Shown here piece after piece: positions 9,835 through 19,739 of a DNA stretch of 64,000 nucleotides (positions within the stretch are counted from its first letter, which is position 1; each line of letters starts with the position of its first letter). The stretch is from Isoetes taiwanensis (lineage: Eukaryota; Streptophyta; Lycopodiopsida; Isoetales; Isoetaceae): positions 6,336,600 through 6,400,599 of the forward strand of contig JAJEKV010000058.1 in NCBI GenBank assembly GCA_021234155.1, in the 5' to 3' direction. The notes beneath the pieces were generated by a model, which saw only the letters and a program-made list of their open reading frames with translations, was not told where the DNA came from and ran no database searches. A program made the translations under genes and the position numbers.

Positions 9835-10784
9835 AAATGTGAAATAGAGTATGAGAAGCATTGGGTTTGGAGTGATGGTTTTGCTCATCACAATTCAAGT
9901 CGAAAACCTTTTTTTTTCTTAGGCGGTACTTCACAATGAATGACAAGGAAATAGTGTGGAACTACTTTGCCACTTGCTCATGGTAAAATTTGAACATGAT
10001 GGTGCGGTCTTTTGTTATCAAAAGGTCGCTAAGTAAGGAACAACTCAAACCCAATGGTGTGCAACCGAGGCATGCTAAAGATATTGTAAAATTTTCGTGT
10101 ACATATTTCAGCCTCTACCACCGTTAATGAAACAGATGAGATCAAAAGATATTTTTGGGAAATTGAACCGGTTGTGGCAAACATGGAAGAATATGAAATT
10201 GAAACACTTAAAGGCACAAAGAAGATTCAATCATCAGACACACTGTCGTGAGGAGTAGACCAAACAAAGCTTGCTCATAGATGTCCGTTATGTTTTACTT
10301 TGTTTTGCATGGATCATAATTGGGACTCCCATCAATGAGTAGATTTGGAAAGTGGGAGGTAACTGACTTAAAAGCAGGAGTTGAGAAGAAAAAGGAGACT
10401 CTTGAATAAGCCAATGAATGGATCAGTAATTTGGTAGAGGTAGGTGACAATTTTGCAGTGAATGCTGAGGTAGACAATTCAGAGGGTGTGGACTTCTACA
10501 TCCTCAAGTGCACAGAACCCAAATGCACACTTGAAGATTCATACAAAGATGGATGGGGGCAAAAATTTGGAGTGCATGAGGTTATCTTAAGTGGATTGTA
10601 TTATCAATTCTTGGGTAATTTCAAGTACATGTTGCTCACTAAACAACCCGAAGCCTCCGTGCACAGCCATGTGGTAAGATATCCTAAAATTGATATGGAC
10701 AAAATAGAAGGCACAGACATGTACAAAATTTCACAGGAGACCCATGAAAAAATTGTGGCCAGTCTCCCAATAACATTGTAATTC
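9835..10784 (+). pseudogene. Catalytic-like and C-terminal part of the decayed transposon protein
   Basis: In shifting frames: HWVWSDGFAHHNSSRKPFFFLRRYF (family form WSDGxxxQFKxRxPFxxLxRY), a damaged WNYFA...HG...GAGA region, then LSKEQLKPNGVQPRHAKDIVKF. From 10431 a clean frame of 116 codons carries VGDNFAVNAEVDNSEGVDFYILKC and DGWGQKFGVHEVILSGLYYQ, the family's C-terminal module. The acidic residues of WSDG and the HDGAGA block are the likely core. Multiple stops show it is dead unless sequence errors are extensive. Confidence 0.55.
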
Positions 10785-11116
10785 TTTGACACGTAACCAA
10801 ATTGATGTAATTCTTTTCAAGTGATTTGTTGTTCCAGCACCTAAGCACGTAAGCACACATTTGTGTATATATTAATAATAGTGAGGATGCACAAGGGTGG
10901 TGTGCATGGACACGTACTTCGAAATGAAGATTGAATTGTTGTTTAAGAATGTAGATTTGTGACATTGGAATAAGATTCAATTATTTATTTTGGTACCATC
11001 ACTACCCCAACATTCTTGGCAAAATTATATTGTCAAGGCATTTTCTCGATGTGACATGTGTCAATTCGACTGGTCATACGAAATATTTAAGCCTGGTTAC
11101 GAATTAATTGTTCTGG
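10785..11116. other. Intergenic
   Basis: No coding frame or repeat was recognised between the dead transposon protein and the promoter region of the acidic-protein gene. Confidence 0.5.
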
Positions 11117-11122
11117 CACGTG
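11117..11122 (+). promoter_or_regulatory. G-box CACGTG upstream of acidic-protein gene
   Basis: The palindromic plant bZIP/bHLH site CACGTG lies about 190 bases before the ATG at 11310. Use as an element of this promoter is inferred. Confidence 0.35.
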
Positions 11123-11225
11123 TGAGGTTTTTAGGTACCGATGCGCCTTAAGCCGCGGGATTTAAGCACTAGGCGCCTAAGCGTAAGCTCTTCTTACAAG
11201 CTCACGCTCCGCCCATTCCCCGCCC

Positions 11226-11300
11226 AATTCCTCCGCACTCCTTCCCAATCCGCCGCACTCCTTCCCAATTCCTCCGCACTCCTTCCCAATCCGCCCAATC
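11226..11300 (+). repeat. Pyrimidine-rich ~20-bp tandem repeat in the 5' leader
   Basis: CGCACTCCTTCCCAAT recurs three times with alternating TTCCTC / CCGC spacers, ending ten bases before the ATG at 11310. This is typical of a CT-rich plant 5' untranslated region. Confidence 0.8.
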
Positions 11301-11309
11301 CACCGAAGC

Positions 11310-11678
11310 ATGAAGCGAGCAGCTAGCGAGGAGCCGGAGGTCACCTCCAAGAGGCGCGTACTTGGCCTCGACGAGGTGTTCCCTCCACTCTTCCCACCTT
11401 TTCCCACTCTACTTGCCTCCTCTGCTGCCTCCTCTCCTGCCCACTCTACTGCCTCTCAATTTTCTGAACCATCCGATTCCGATTCCGATTCTTCTGATTC
11501 TTATGAGGAATCAGAAAATGAGGAATTGGAACTTTCTGAGCAGGACTATGTCACTGCAGTTCTTCAAGGGTGGGAAGGGGAAGAAGAAGAAGACGTGGAG
11601 GAGGAGGAGGAGGAGGAGGAGGAGGAGGAGGAGGAGGAGGAGGAGGAGGAGGAGGAGGAGGAGGAGGAGGAGGAGGAG
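11310..11678 (+). CDS. 5' exon of an acidic-tract protein, interrupted by the retroelement array
   Basis: ATG at 11310 opens MKRAASEEPEVTSKRR, with a possible basic nuclear signal, then a proline/serine-rich stretch, an SDSDSSDSYEESENEELELSEQD acidic stretch (in two parts), and then a run of about 28 glutamates encoded by GAG. It breaks into the retroelement unit at 11679-11681 and would stop at 11702. GC-rich, unlike the array that follows. It is the only non-repeated coding segment at this edge, so I take it as host. The far side of the array at 59,549 carries a sequence that could be its continuation. I do not recognise the gene; acidic tracts of this kind are common in nuclear and chromatin proteins. 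Confidence 0.55.
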
Positions 11679-11680
11679 GA
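11595..11680 (+). repeat. (GAG)n tract, about 28 units; left edge of the array
   Basis: Uninterrupted GAG, in frame with the acidic protein. The A unit begins directly after it with TCAATTCTTC. Confidence 0.95.
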
Positions 11681-12492
11681 TCAATTCTTCAAATTATCTT
11701 GAAAGAGGTTTGACATTTGACAAATGGGTTATAGATGATGACCCTGCTGATACGTGGAACATGCAGAAATGAGCCATTAGTTTGGCATACTTTGTTGGGT
11801 ATAATATACATAACTTTGGATTTTGTAAGGCTAAACATAAATAGTCTATGTATTTGGGCGGTTAGGAGAATATTATGGGGATCTAAGATACAATTATTGT
11901 TATGAATGGTTGCAGACACTAGTAAGTCAAAAAGTTAAAGACATGATAATAGGATGGAGGATTATATGATATGTTTGAAGATTTGTAGGCTTAGACTATG
12001 GTCATAATTGGCCATGTACTTGGAACCCGAGGTTTAAAAGGATTGATAAACGATGGGCAGTGTTCTAAGGTAAAAATGACATATGGTCTTCTACTCCAAA
12101 GTATGTCATAACCTAAGTGTATTCGATTTGTTATGATAAGGTTGTTGTTATATTCATATATTGGAATATTTAATTTCATGATATGGTCTGGATTTCATGG
12201 CTTTTTCGATACATGAAATATTGTGATGGATGGATTCTGCCGCCATTAATGTTGAAGGCTCGAGACTATGGGGCGGAGCTCAAAAATGATGATTGATACA
12301 AAGCCGGCCATATTTATGAGGTAAGACCACAGATCTCTGACTTATTGACTAAAATATGAAATAGGTAAATGCGCATTTTGTGTCCGGCGGGAAGGAAAGT
12401 TTTCCTGCGGCTTTGCTCTTTCGTTTGTGCTTGCATGCGCTTATACCAGAAATCGCCTCTCTAAGTCGCCTCTGTAGCTACATTGAGACAAC

Positions 12493-12663
12493 ATGCCTAA
12501 GGGAGTATACGATAGACAGCGTGGTAATCGGAGCAGAGCACAACAAGCTGGGAACTTCCCATATAGACGCTTTCCTAGGCAAAATAATGGTGGAAGGCAG
12601 GCCCCCAATACAAAGAGTTCGAGTTCGAGACCTGGAGCGGTTGAAAGGAGCGTCCCAATACAG
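12493..12663 (+). CDS. Element A exon 1 (MPKGVY leader peptide)
   Basis: ATG at 12493 encodes 57 residues, MPKGVYDRQRGNRSRA..., basic and rich in R, Q, N and S, ending phase 0 at CAG|GTCTAT. The same start (MPKGVYxR, then a basic stretch with GK/GNRSK) and the same CAG donor recur in units B, E and H, which is strong evidence for function. The donor is poor after GT (no A at +3 or G at +5). Reading on would stop after ten codons. The basic stretch could bind RNA or carry a nuclear signal. Confidence 0.65.
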
Positions 12664-13857
12664 GTCTATAATGAGATATACGAATTTTTCTGATGATTAC
12701 TTATATGTTCTGCTTTGACACTAAGATTTTGCGGATTTATAGTAGTTTAAGATGGTCTGTTGACTTAAAGAAAAATCGTGGCTGACATAATAGAAGTGGT
12801 TCTCTGTCTGATCTTCTTAGAATGACGAAATGACAGTAATACTAGGTTTTATGCTTTACTTGGTAAAAAGATTGCTAAAAACCGGTGCTGGTATAAGAAT
12901 ATTGGTATCTGCCTGGGCTTCTTAGAATAACGAAATGGCATTATAACAGTTAGATTTTAAGCTTTGCTTGGCAAAAAGAATGCTAAAGAACTATGGTGGC
13001 TGATAGATAAAGCCTTATCTGATTGCAGGCTATTAATAGCCCTGGTCTGTAAGTATGAACAGTAAGGTTTTCATTATTTGGAACTGAGCTAAGTAATAGG
13101 TTATGCTTAAGATTTATTTGTGTGCCCAATATAATCCATAATGGTTGGTAAGGGGCATTTATGCCGAGGAGTGCTTAATCAGATTCTAACGCACTTCATA
13201 CTTGGATAGGTTGTTATATGCTGATAAAAAGAGTTAATGAGATGCATGGTACTGGGAAAATGTATTTAGGGGTGGCTATGCTTCCTAAAGATATGGTCTG
13301 TTATTGGTGTTGCAAGACTTGCAAATCAGAATCGGTATGCTCATATGCTGATAGTTTATGACAGCAAAGTAAGAAAAATATGGTTGTATTAATAGGTGAA
13401 TCGTATGTGTGTTAGCAGACCATGCATGTGATATGATGTACCCTGTTTTTTAGTCTGGGATTGTGAATATAGGAGAGCATACTCGGTTATTTATAATGCT
13501 GTGATTTAAGTGGAGTTAAGGCCTAAAGCCAATAAAGGTTAAAATGGATAAGTTCATATAGTGGGGAAGAAACAAAATATGTTTTACAGTAGTAATATGG
13601 ATTTATGGTATGACATGCTGATTGTGACAGATGTATTTCCTAGATTTCAGAAAAAAGACCTTGTGAAGGTCATCTATATGTAGTATGCCAGCGGTAATTT
13701 GGGTGATTGATACCATACTATTTATATCTGGTTGGCTGTGGTAAGCAGCTTCAAAGTTTCTTCTATACAGGATATGGCACATATAAGAGTATATATGCTG
13801 GTATATTTATAACTACAAATTATGATGTGTGTGGCCTGTCATATTTATTGAATGTTA
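12664..13857 (+). other. Element A intron 1, non-coding part
   Basis: AT-rich, no open frame. It leads into the pseudoknot RNA at 13,858 and ends at the acceptor GGATGCAG (13,952). A branch-like TTGCTAATT lies 20-25 bases upstream. Confidence 0.55.
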
Positions 13858-13973
13858 GGTGAAGGGCGAAGAGCCGAGATGTTTTATTTGCTTACGGCGT
13901 CCCTTGCACTTTTACCAATTATTTTGCTAATTAGTGTACTGGTTGGATGCAGGTAACCAAAACATCTCCTCCT
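13858..13973 (+). promoter_or_regulatory. Pseudoknot RNA at intron 1/exon 2 boundary, copy A1
   Basis: GGTGAAGGGCG pairs with CGTCCCTT (one bulge) and GAGC with GCTT. Loop segment GAGATGTTTT is the exact complement of AAAACATCTC in the first 20 bases of exon 2, which gives a 10-bp pseudoknot. TTACC/GGTAA encloses the branch site and acceptor. Confidence 0.75.
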
Positions 13974-14060
13974 ACAAGTTCATTTATTCTTATGAATGGC
14001 TCCACGAAGTTATGTAATGGATACATTACTGGTTACAATATGTTTTTATCAAAAGACATG
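13953..14060 (+). CDS. Element A exon 2
   Basis: 36 codons in phase 0 (VTKTSPPTSSF...FLSKDM), between GGATGCAG and donor ATG|GTGAGA. It joins exon 1 in frame and exon 3 in frame. Its first bases double as the 3' arm of the pseudoknot. Confidence 0.6.
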
Positions 14061-14786
14061 GTGAGATTGTTCTTAAACTCAAAAATATCCTGTTGGATAT
14101 AAACATTTGTCCATGCTGAAATATTTGGATATTCACATGTGGAAAAGAATCGGATGCATAATATGTGTGGCATGTAAATATGATTTCATGAAAATATGAA
14201 TTTAAATTTGCTGAAACTTGTTGTGAAGGTTCAAAAACAAATAGAAAGGTTTAATAGATGAATATTGAGATGGAGATTTGAGATTACGCTGGATTCTTAC
14301 GTGTGAGATATAGATGGTTGGATGTAATAATAAGATGTTAAATTAAAGGGTGTCTAATGACAAAGGTGAAAGATAGAGTTTGGAAAAAGGAAAATATGAC
14401 TTGAAGAGATTGAATGAGGATAAGTGAGCTGGATATAATGAAAGATTTTCAAAGGTATCATGTGAGATAATAATCATTGTGTTTAAAATATTTAGATTAT
14501 AGATGATATAATGGCAAAGATCAAAGTTAGAGGGGAAAATGAATTACATGACTTATATACACTGAAATCGGATAAATAAATAGATTAAGATGAGCAAGGT
14601 ATTTAAGGTTAAAAATAAAGATTGTGTACTAATATATTATGGGACCAGAAGTCTGTGGCCTAGTTAAAAGCTAGGGTGGATATAATTTGGTAGTTTACGT
14701 CTTAGATGGAGCTGTGTATATGACTGGTTCATGTAAACAGTAAAAGTTTTGATGTAAACTGGAAAAAGAAGAAATTGTGATTTCCA

Positions 14787-14808
14787 TTTGTTGGAGTTAT
14801 CTAACAAA
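14787..14808 (+). other. Covarying hairpin just after internal GAAGAA, element A
   Basis: TTTGTTGGA/TCTAACAAA closes a short loop, 15 bases after GAAGAAA. The same hairpin with changed but still paired bases occurs in B1, B2, F and G1. Confidence 0.65.
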
Positions 14809-14885
14809 CACAGAAAATCCTTAATATATTATTGTTTTGACTACCAGTGGTTCTGATTTCTAACTATCTACATGATATTATGTAG

Positions 14886-15901
14886 AAGAACAACTGGGAA
14901 AAGCATTTGCTGGATATGGGATATGGGGATGTCGGATGTCCACCTAATAGAGCTGTCCAAGCCATTTTATGCCTGATCCCCAATGCTGAGATTCATGACC
15001 TGTTGCTGACTTTGAACAGGAGGCTTACTGCAGACCAGTTTTCCCCTATTATTCACCTCGGATTCTGTGCTTGGTTTGAGGCTTTCTTAGCACTGGATCA
15101 GAAAGGTATGGGACTGAATGAATGCAGGGATGTCATCCAACAGCTCTTTAATAATACGCAAGACATACTCGCGGATCGCACGGATCTAGATGACATGCTC
15201 TCAATGGAATGCAGGGCTGGGGTAAATTATTTGGAAAAGGTGCATAACCTAAATGATAAAACCTTTGTTACTGAAAACAAAGGTAAGCAGGTTGAGTGCA
15301 ATGTGGATGATGGTGAAATTAACCAAGGGTTTGGTAAGTTCATCCCAAAAGAAGACATTGATCTCATGAAAAAAGAGGTGGAAGCAAATCTGAAATGTAG
15401 CTCTAAAGATAACTTGGTGAGGTTAACTTTGAATAATTGCAGACGTTTCCCTATCATTTCTGAAATGGCCATTGAGTGGCTTGGTGAAGAGTTTCAGCAA
15501 GGAGTCTGGAGAAGCAATAATTTTAGCATTCTGGCACCAATTAATGCTAAGACGTGGATGCTGATGGCTGATGTGAAGGAGGACGAATTGGCTAATGTTA
15601 TTAGGGACACCGATAACATGGTTAAAATTACTGATAACTTGGAGGTGGAATTCCCGTTTGGCCCTGACTTATTTGATAAGAAGTGTAAGATGAATTATGG
15701 GATAACTTTGTACGTGAAGGCTCACATGGGTTACCTTGATACAGACAGGGGTTACGCTTTTTTGCATAAGATATGGAGGAGCTGGGCTAATTTTGGTGCC
15801 CATATGCTTTTTTCAGCAGGGCTGATATCAGGTCCACTGTACCTGATATCATATCACTACACTAAAAGATCGTACTCTATAGCTCCCTTGATGCGATCAA
15901 G
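14886..15901 (+). CDS. Element A exon 3: conserved domain upstream of the RT
   Basis: About 340 codons beginning KNNWEKHLLDMGYGD. It aligns along its length with B exon 3: W...L.DIGYG....PNRAVQ..LCLIPN..IH, LADRTDLDDML..EC.AGVNYLEKV, FIP.EDI..MK, RFPIISEMAIEWLGEEF, LEVEFPFG..LFDK.C..N.GITL.VKAHM. No endonuclease, protease or zinc-finger signature was recognised, and it does not look like GIY-YIG. The end is shifted: donor AAG|GTGAGA at 15,901 is phase 2 in the open frame, whereas the B donor is phase 0. Reading through the donor in the other frame gives about 30 more codons (VRRMEAVWAENMRDIY...) before a stop near 16,000. Confidence 0.65.
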
Positions 15902-16558
15902 GTGAGAAGGATGGAAGCTGTTTGGGCGGAAAATATGCGTGATATATATCGGCTATGGGTCCATGATGATCATTTTGACAGGCCTATAGATACATCATGA
16001 ATTCCTGTTTTTGGGATAAGTATTGAGTGGCTGCTATATTGACATTGGAAGCATCTCTTTTGTATTACCGCTATATAATATGATATTTATATCATCAGTG
16101 GCCAAAAAATGATAATCCTTTTTGTAATACATATCATATGAGAAATAGAAAAGGCTTGATGCCAAATCCGTGTCTTGTGATTGGATATTGTATAATGGCT
16201 ATTCTAGATATACAATTGAATGCTGTTTATAGCTTTGAGTGTTGATTCAATGGTTAAATTTTGGTGACTTTATTTGCATTCCTTGTATGAGCCATGACTA
16301 TATGGTTAAAGGTTGTTGATAGGGTAAGATATGCTGGCTGTAAAGCAATAAACAGTAATTATATGAACGGCATATAAAGATGCATATAATTGCTATGTTT
16401 GAGTAACTTTGGGAAATCATATTATGGAGATACCATAGTTGAATTATGCATATGGTACATGACTGATGGTGTTACTTTATGATTAAGCAGTTATGATTTA
16501 TTATGAAACGAGTGCTGAACAAAAAGAATTATATTCTTATGGCTGGTCTGTTATGCAG
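15902..16558 (+). other. Element A intron 3
   Basis: Begins GTGAGA and ends TTATGCAG; 657 bases. The position matches intron 3 of B1 and B2. Confidence 0.5.
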
Positions 16559-18640
16559 ATAGAGCAAGATGAAAGTAGAAGTATTGGACGTGGCTCTAAT
16601 GGGCGTAAGACTCTTATGAAGACTTGCTCCGTGAATAGAAAGAAGGTGAGAACACACTTCTTATTCTCATCTAAAATTATAGACAAAGTGGATATCAGGA
16701 AACACTTCAAAGAGTATATATACAAGAGGCTTGGAGATTTTGGATCCCATATTACTGCGGATTCTAGTTTTGGATGGAAATATGAAAAAAAGTTGGTGGA
16801 TTACCTTTATAAGCCGTACAACATTTTTGCGGCTGAAGCGGTGCCACAATGCGTCTGTCACATACCCGGAATGTCCCAGTTTATTGATGATAGAATTGGC
16901 CATGTGCGAACAATGGATCTAAGCATAGTGAAATCCAAGGGACTTAGAAATATGCTGAAAAAGGGACTTAATTTCATACCGGATAGACCATTAAATATAG
17001 ATGAATTTTTGATGGAGCTTAGTAGAGGTTTTGAACAATTATTTACCTTGCATGAGGGTAGAGGACGATCGTTGCATCCATATGAAAAAAGAAGTATTAT
17101 TCAGAACCTTGTTAAGAATATTGGGAAGGATGCTACAGAGATGATCAAGAATATGAAGAGAATTAAATGTGTATTTGAAGATAAAAAGGTAAGTACATGC
17201 ATTGACTGGCTAGTTCGTAATATATACATTGCTGGTGTTGATAAGGCGACAAATGTGCCATCTTTTATATGCCCATGGCACATAAGAGATATGGCTATGC
17301 AAAGACTTAAAGGTAATGACTTTGAGACATGCAAATTGTCAAAAGAAGTGCTGATACAAAAACTGAATTCGGAGCTAGTAAGTATTTTCCACCTGGACTG
17401 TCCCAATAAGGACAGAATTCCTTACTTATTGGGCACTTACAAAGCTCACAAAGCAGAGTACAGATGGATAACGAATGCGAATAATACGATATTCACTCTT
17501 CCTGCTAAAATAATTACCAAGGGGCTAAAAGGCCTGTTGGAAATGCTGCCAAAGGTATATATGCTCAGATTAAGTAAGGTGAATGTCCTTCTGCCTGGTA
17601 ATGTTAATCCTTTTTGGATAGTGAATTCTATTTATGATTTCATGCTCAATTTGCCAGCTAAGATATATGATATCTATACCGCCGATATCTCAAAGTGCTA
17701 CGAAAACATACCACTGACAGGGGAAGATGGTATCTGTTTCGTGATCAAGCAAGTAATTGATATGGTCGTGGATTATTTGAGTGGCAACCATGATGATTAT
17801 AAGTTCTGGTTTAAGGTTCTAAAAGAAGATGTTGCTGGTGCATGGGATTACAGGAAAAAAGAAGGTGATGGTTGGATGTCCATGGACAAAGTGGAATTCT
17901 ATGAGTTGAACAAATGGCTGCTAAGCAATTGCTTTATTGTGCAAGGATCTAATATATGGAGGCAGGCCTGTGGGATTCCAATGGGGTTTGCTTGCTCTCC
18001 TGATTGGTGCAATATATATCTGTCATTCTTTGAAATGCTGCATATTGAAAGGCTAGCTAAGGCTGGTCGGTTCAAAGACATATTGAAGTTTAGGGAAGCG
18101 AGAAGATACATGGATGATGTATGCATCCCTAATGGTGGCAATTTGGAGGAATTTTTTATGAATGGCAAAGATAGAAAAGAGTGCTACAATATCTATAATC
18201 TGAAGCTATTGTAGATAAAAAATGAGACCGAATATCGAGCTAAGGAAGATAATACTGGCTTGGTCGGGTTTAAAGGTAATTTTCTTAATGTTACCATTGA
18301 AGTGATAGATCATATGTCTGGTTTGTTTCGGACCACAAGATATGATAAAAGGAAGAAGCTCCCATTTGAAATGATTAGATTCATACATGCTACCGGTTGT
18401 AGGCCATATTTAAATGCAAGCCGAGTTATAATTTCTCAAATTCTGCCTTACTTATATGTCCATAGTAGCTTAGACATGGCTGCTGCAGATCTGATGGAGT
18501 TGGTGCAGGAGTTTATATGTAATGGTTTTCATAAAGATGACATCTTTGAGAATGTTCGCAGGATGATAGACACTAATAAGTTTCCAGGGGTTGCATTCAA
18601 CATTATTGACTTGCAAAAATTAATTGCTGATTATGTATAA
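16559..18640 (+). pseudogene. Element A reverse transcriptase exon (Penelope-like), one in-frame stop
   Basis: Opens IEQDESRSIGRGSNGRKTL and runs 693 codons to TAA at 18,638-18,640, broken only by TAG at 18,212-18,214 where B copies have CAG (Gln). Order: CVCHIPGM and a GHVRTMDLSI...KGLNFIPDRP box typical of the N-terminal extension of Penelope-like RTs; finger motif YKAHKAEYRWITNA; motif A TADISKCYENIP; motif B ACGIPMGFACSP; motif C RRYMDDVC; FLNVTIEV and a C-terminal thumb. No GIY-YIG endonuclease follows. A CAG-to-TAG change is what loss of a methylated CHG cytosine would give. Catalytic aspartates are present. Confidence 0.8.
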
Positions 18641-18655
18641 GGTTGTAGGGTAGCA

Positions 18656-18740
18656 GGACCCCTTCCGTCATGGAAGTGGGGTCCTGTGCCCTGCTTCCTT
18701 ATGATGTTATGGGTCCTACTACTTGAGGGTGGGTTGTGGG
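18656..18740 (+). other. Structured 3' end of element A internal region
   Basis: GGACCCC/GGGGTCC hairpin (18,656-18,684), then GTCCTACTACTTGAGGGTGGG and TTGTGGGA running straight into GAAGAA. The same layout closes B1, B2 and G1. Confidence 0.7.
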
Positions 18741-18754
18741 AAGAAGAAAAAGAA
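18741..18754 (+). repeat. Short GAA joint between A internal region and A right unit
   Basis: AAGAAGAAAAAGAA, only a few units; the shortest joint in the array. Confidence 0.85.
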
Positions 18755-19566
18755 TCAATTCTTCAAATTATCTTGAAAGAGGTTTGACATTTGACAAATG
18801 GGTTATAGATGATGACCCTGCTGATACGTGGAACATGCAGAAATGAGCCATTAGCTTGGCATACTTTGTTGGGTATAATGTACATAACTTTGGATTTTGT
18901 AAGGCTAAACATAAATAGTCTATGTATTTGGGCGGTTAGGAGAATATTATGGGGATCTAAGATACAACTATTGTTATGAATGGTTGCAGACACTAGTAAG
19001 TCAAAAAGTTAAAGACATGATAATATGATGGAGGATTATATGATATGTTTGAAGATTTGTAGGCTTAGACTATGGTCATAATTGGCCATGTACTTGGAAC
19101 CCGAGGTTTAAAAGGATTGATAAACGATGGGCAGTGTTCTAAGGTAAAAATGACATATGGTCTTCTACTCCAAAGTATGTCATAACCTAAGTGTATTCGA
19201 TTTGTTATGATAAGGTTGTTGTTATATTCATATATTGGAATATTTAATTTCATGATATGGTCTGGATTTCATGGCTTTTTCGATACATGAAATATTGTGA
19301 TGGATGGATTCTGCCGCCATTAATGTTGAAGGCTCGAGACTATGGGGCGGAGCTCAAAAATGATGATTGATACAAAGCCGGCCATATTTATGAGGTAAGA
19401 CCACAGATCTCTGACTTATTGACTAAAATATGAAATAGGTAAATGCGCATTTTGTGTCCGGCGGGAAGGAAAGTTTTCCTGCGGCTTTGCTCTTTCGTTT
19501 GTGCTTGCATGCGCTTATACCAGAAATCGCCTCTCTAAGTCGCCTCTGTAGCTACATTGAGACAAC

Positions 19567-19739
19567 ATGCCTAAGGGAGTATAATGATGATGGCAGCGGT
19601 AATCGAGAAAGCAGCACAACAAGCTGGGAACTTCCCATATAGACGCTTTCCTAGGCAAAATAATGGTGGAAGGCAGGCCCCCAATACAAAGAGTTCGAGT
19701 TCGAGACCTGGAGCGGTTGAAAGGAGCGTCCCAATACAG
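19567..19739 (+). pseudogene. Exon 1 copy in A right unit, disrupted
   Basis: Starts ATGCCTAAGGGAGTATAA, so a stop follows five codons. The differences from the left unit lie in a TGRCAGCGG stretch with CAG sites. It ends at the same CAG|GTCTAT. Confidence 0.6.

Larger units (their letters stand above)
11681..14767 (+). repeat. A left 5' unit (pseudo-LTR-like)
   Basis: 3.09 kb from TCAATTCTTC to just before the internal GAAGAA at 14,768. Holds exon 1, intron 1, the pseudoknot RNA, exon 2 and the start of intron 2. Repeated at 18,755-21,825. Confidence 0.85.

Noticed and set aside
12380-12718. 112-codon ORF MSGGKESFPAALLF overlapping exon 1 of element A
   Set aside because: It is in a different frame from the conserved MPKGVY exon and is not kept in other families.
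13858-13973. Group I or group II intron, HDV-like, twister or hammerhead ribozyme as identity of the structured RNA
   Set aside because: No group I P/Q/R/S or group II domain V signature, no CUGAUGA/GAAA hammerhead core nearby, and no HDV double-pseudoknot order. The branch site plus CAG acceptor and in-frame exon favour a spliceosomal context.
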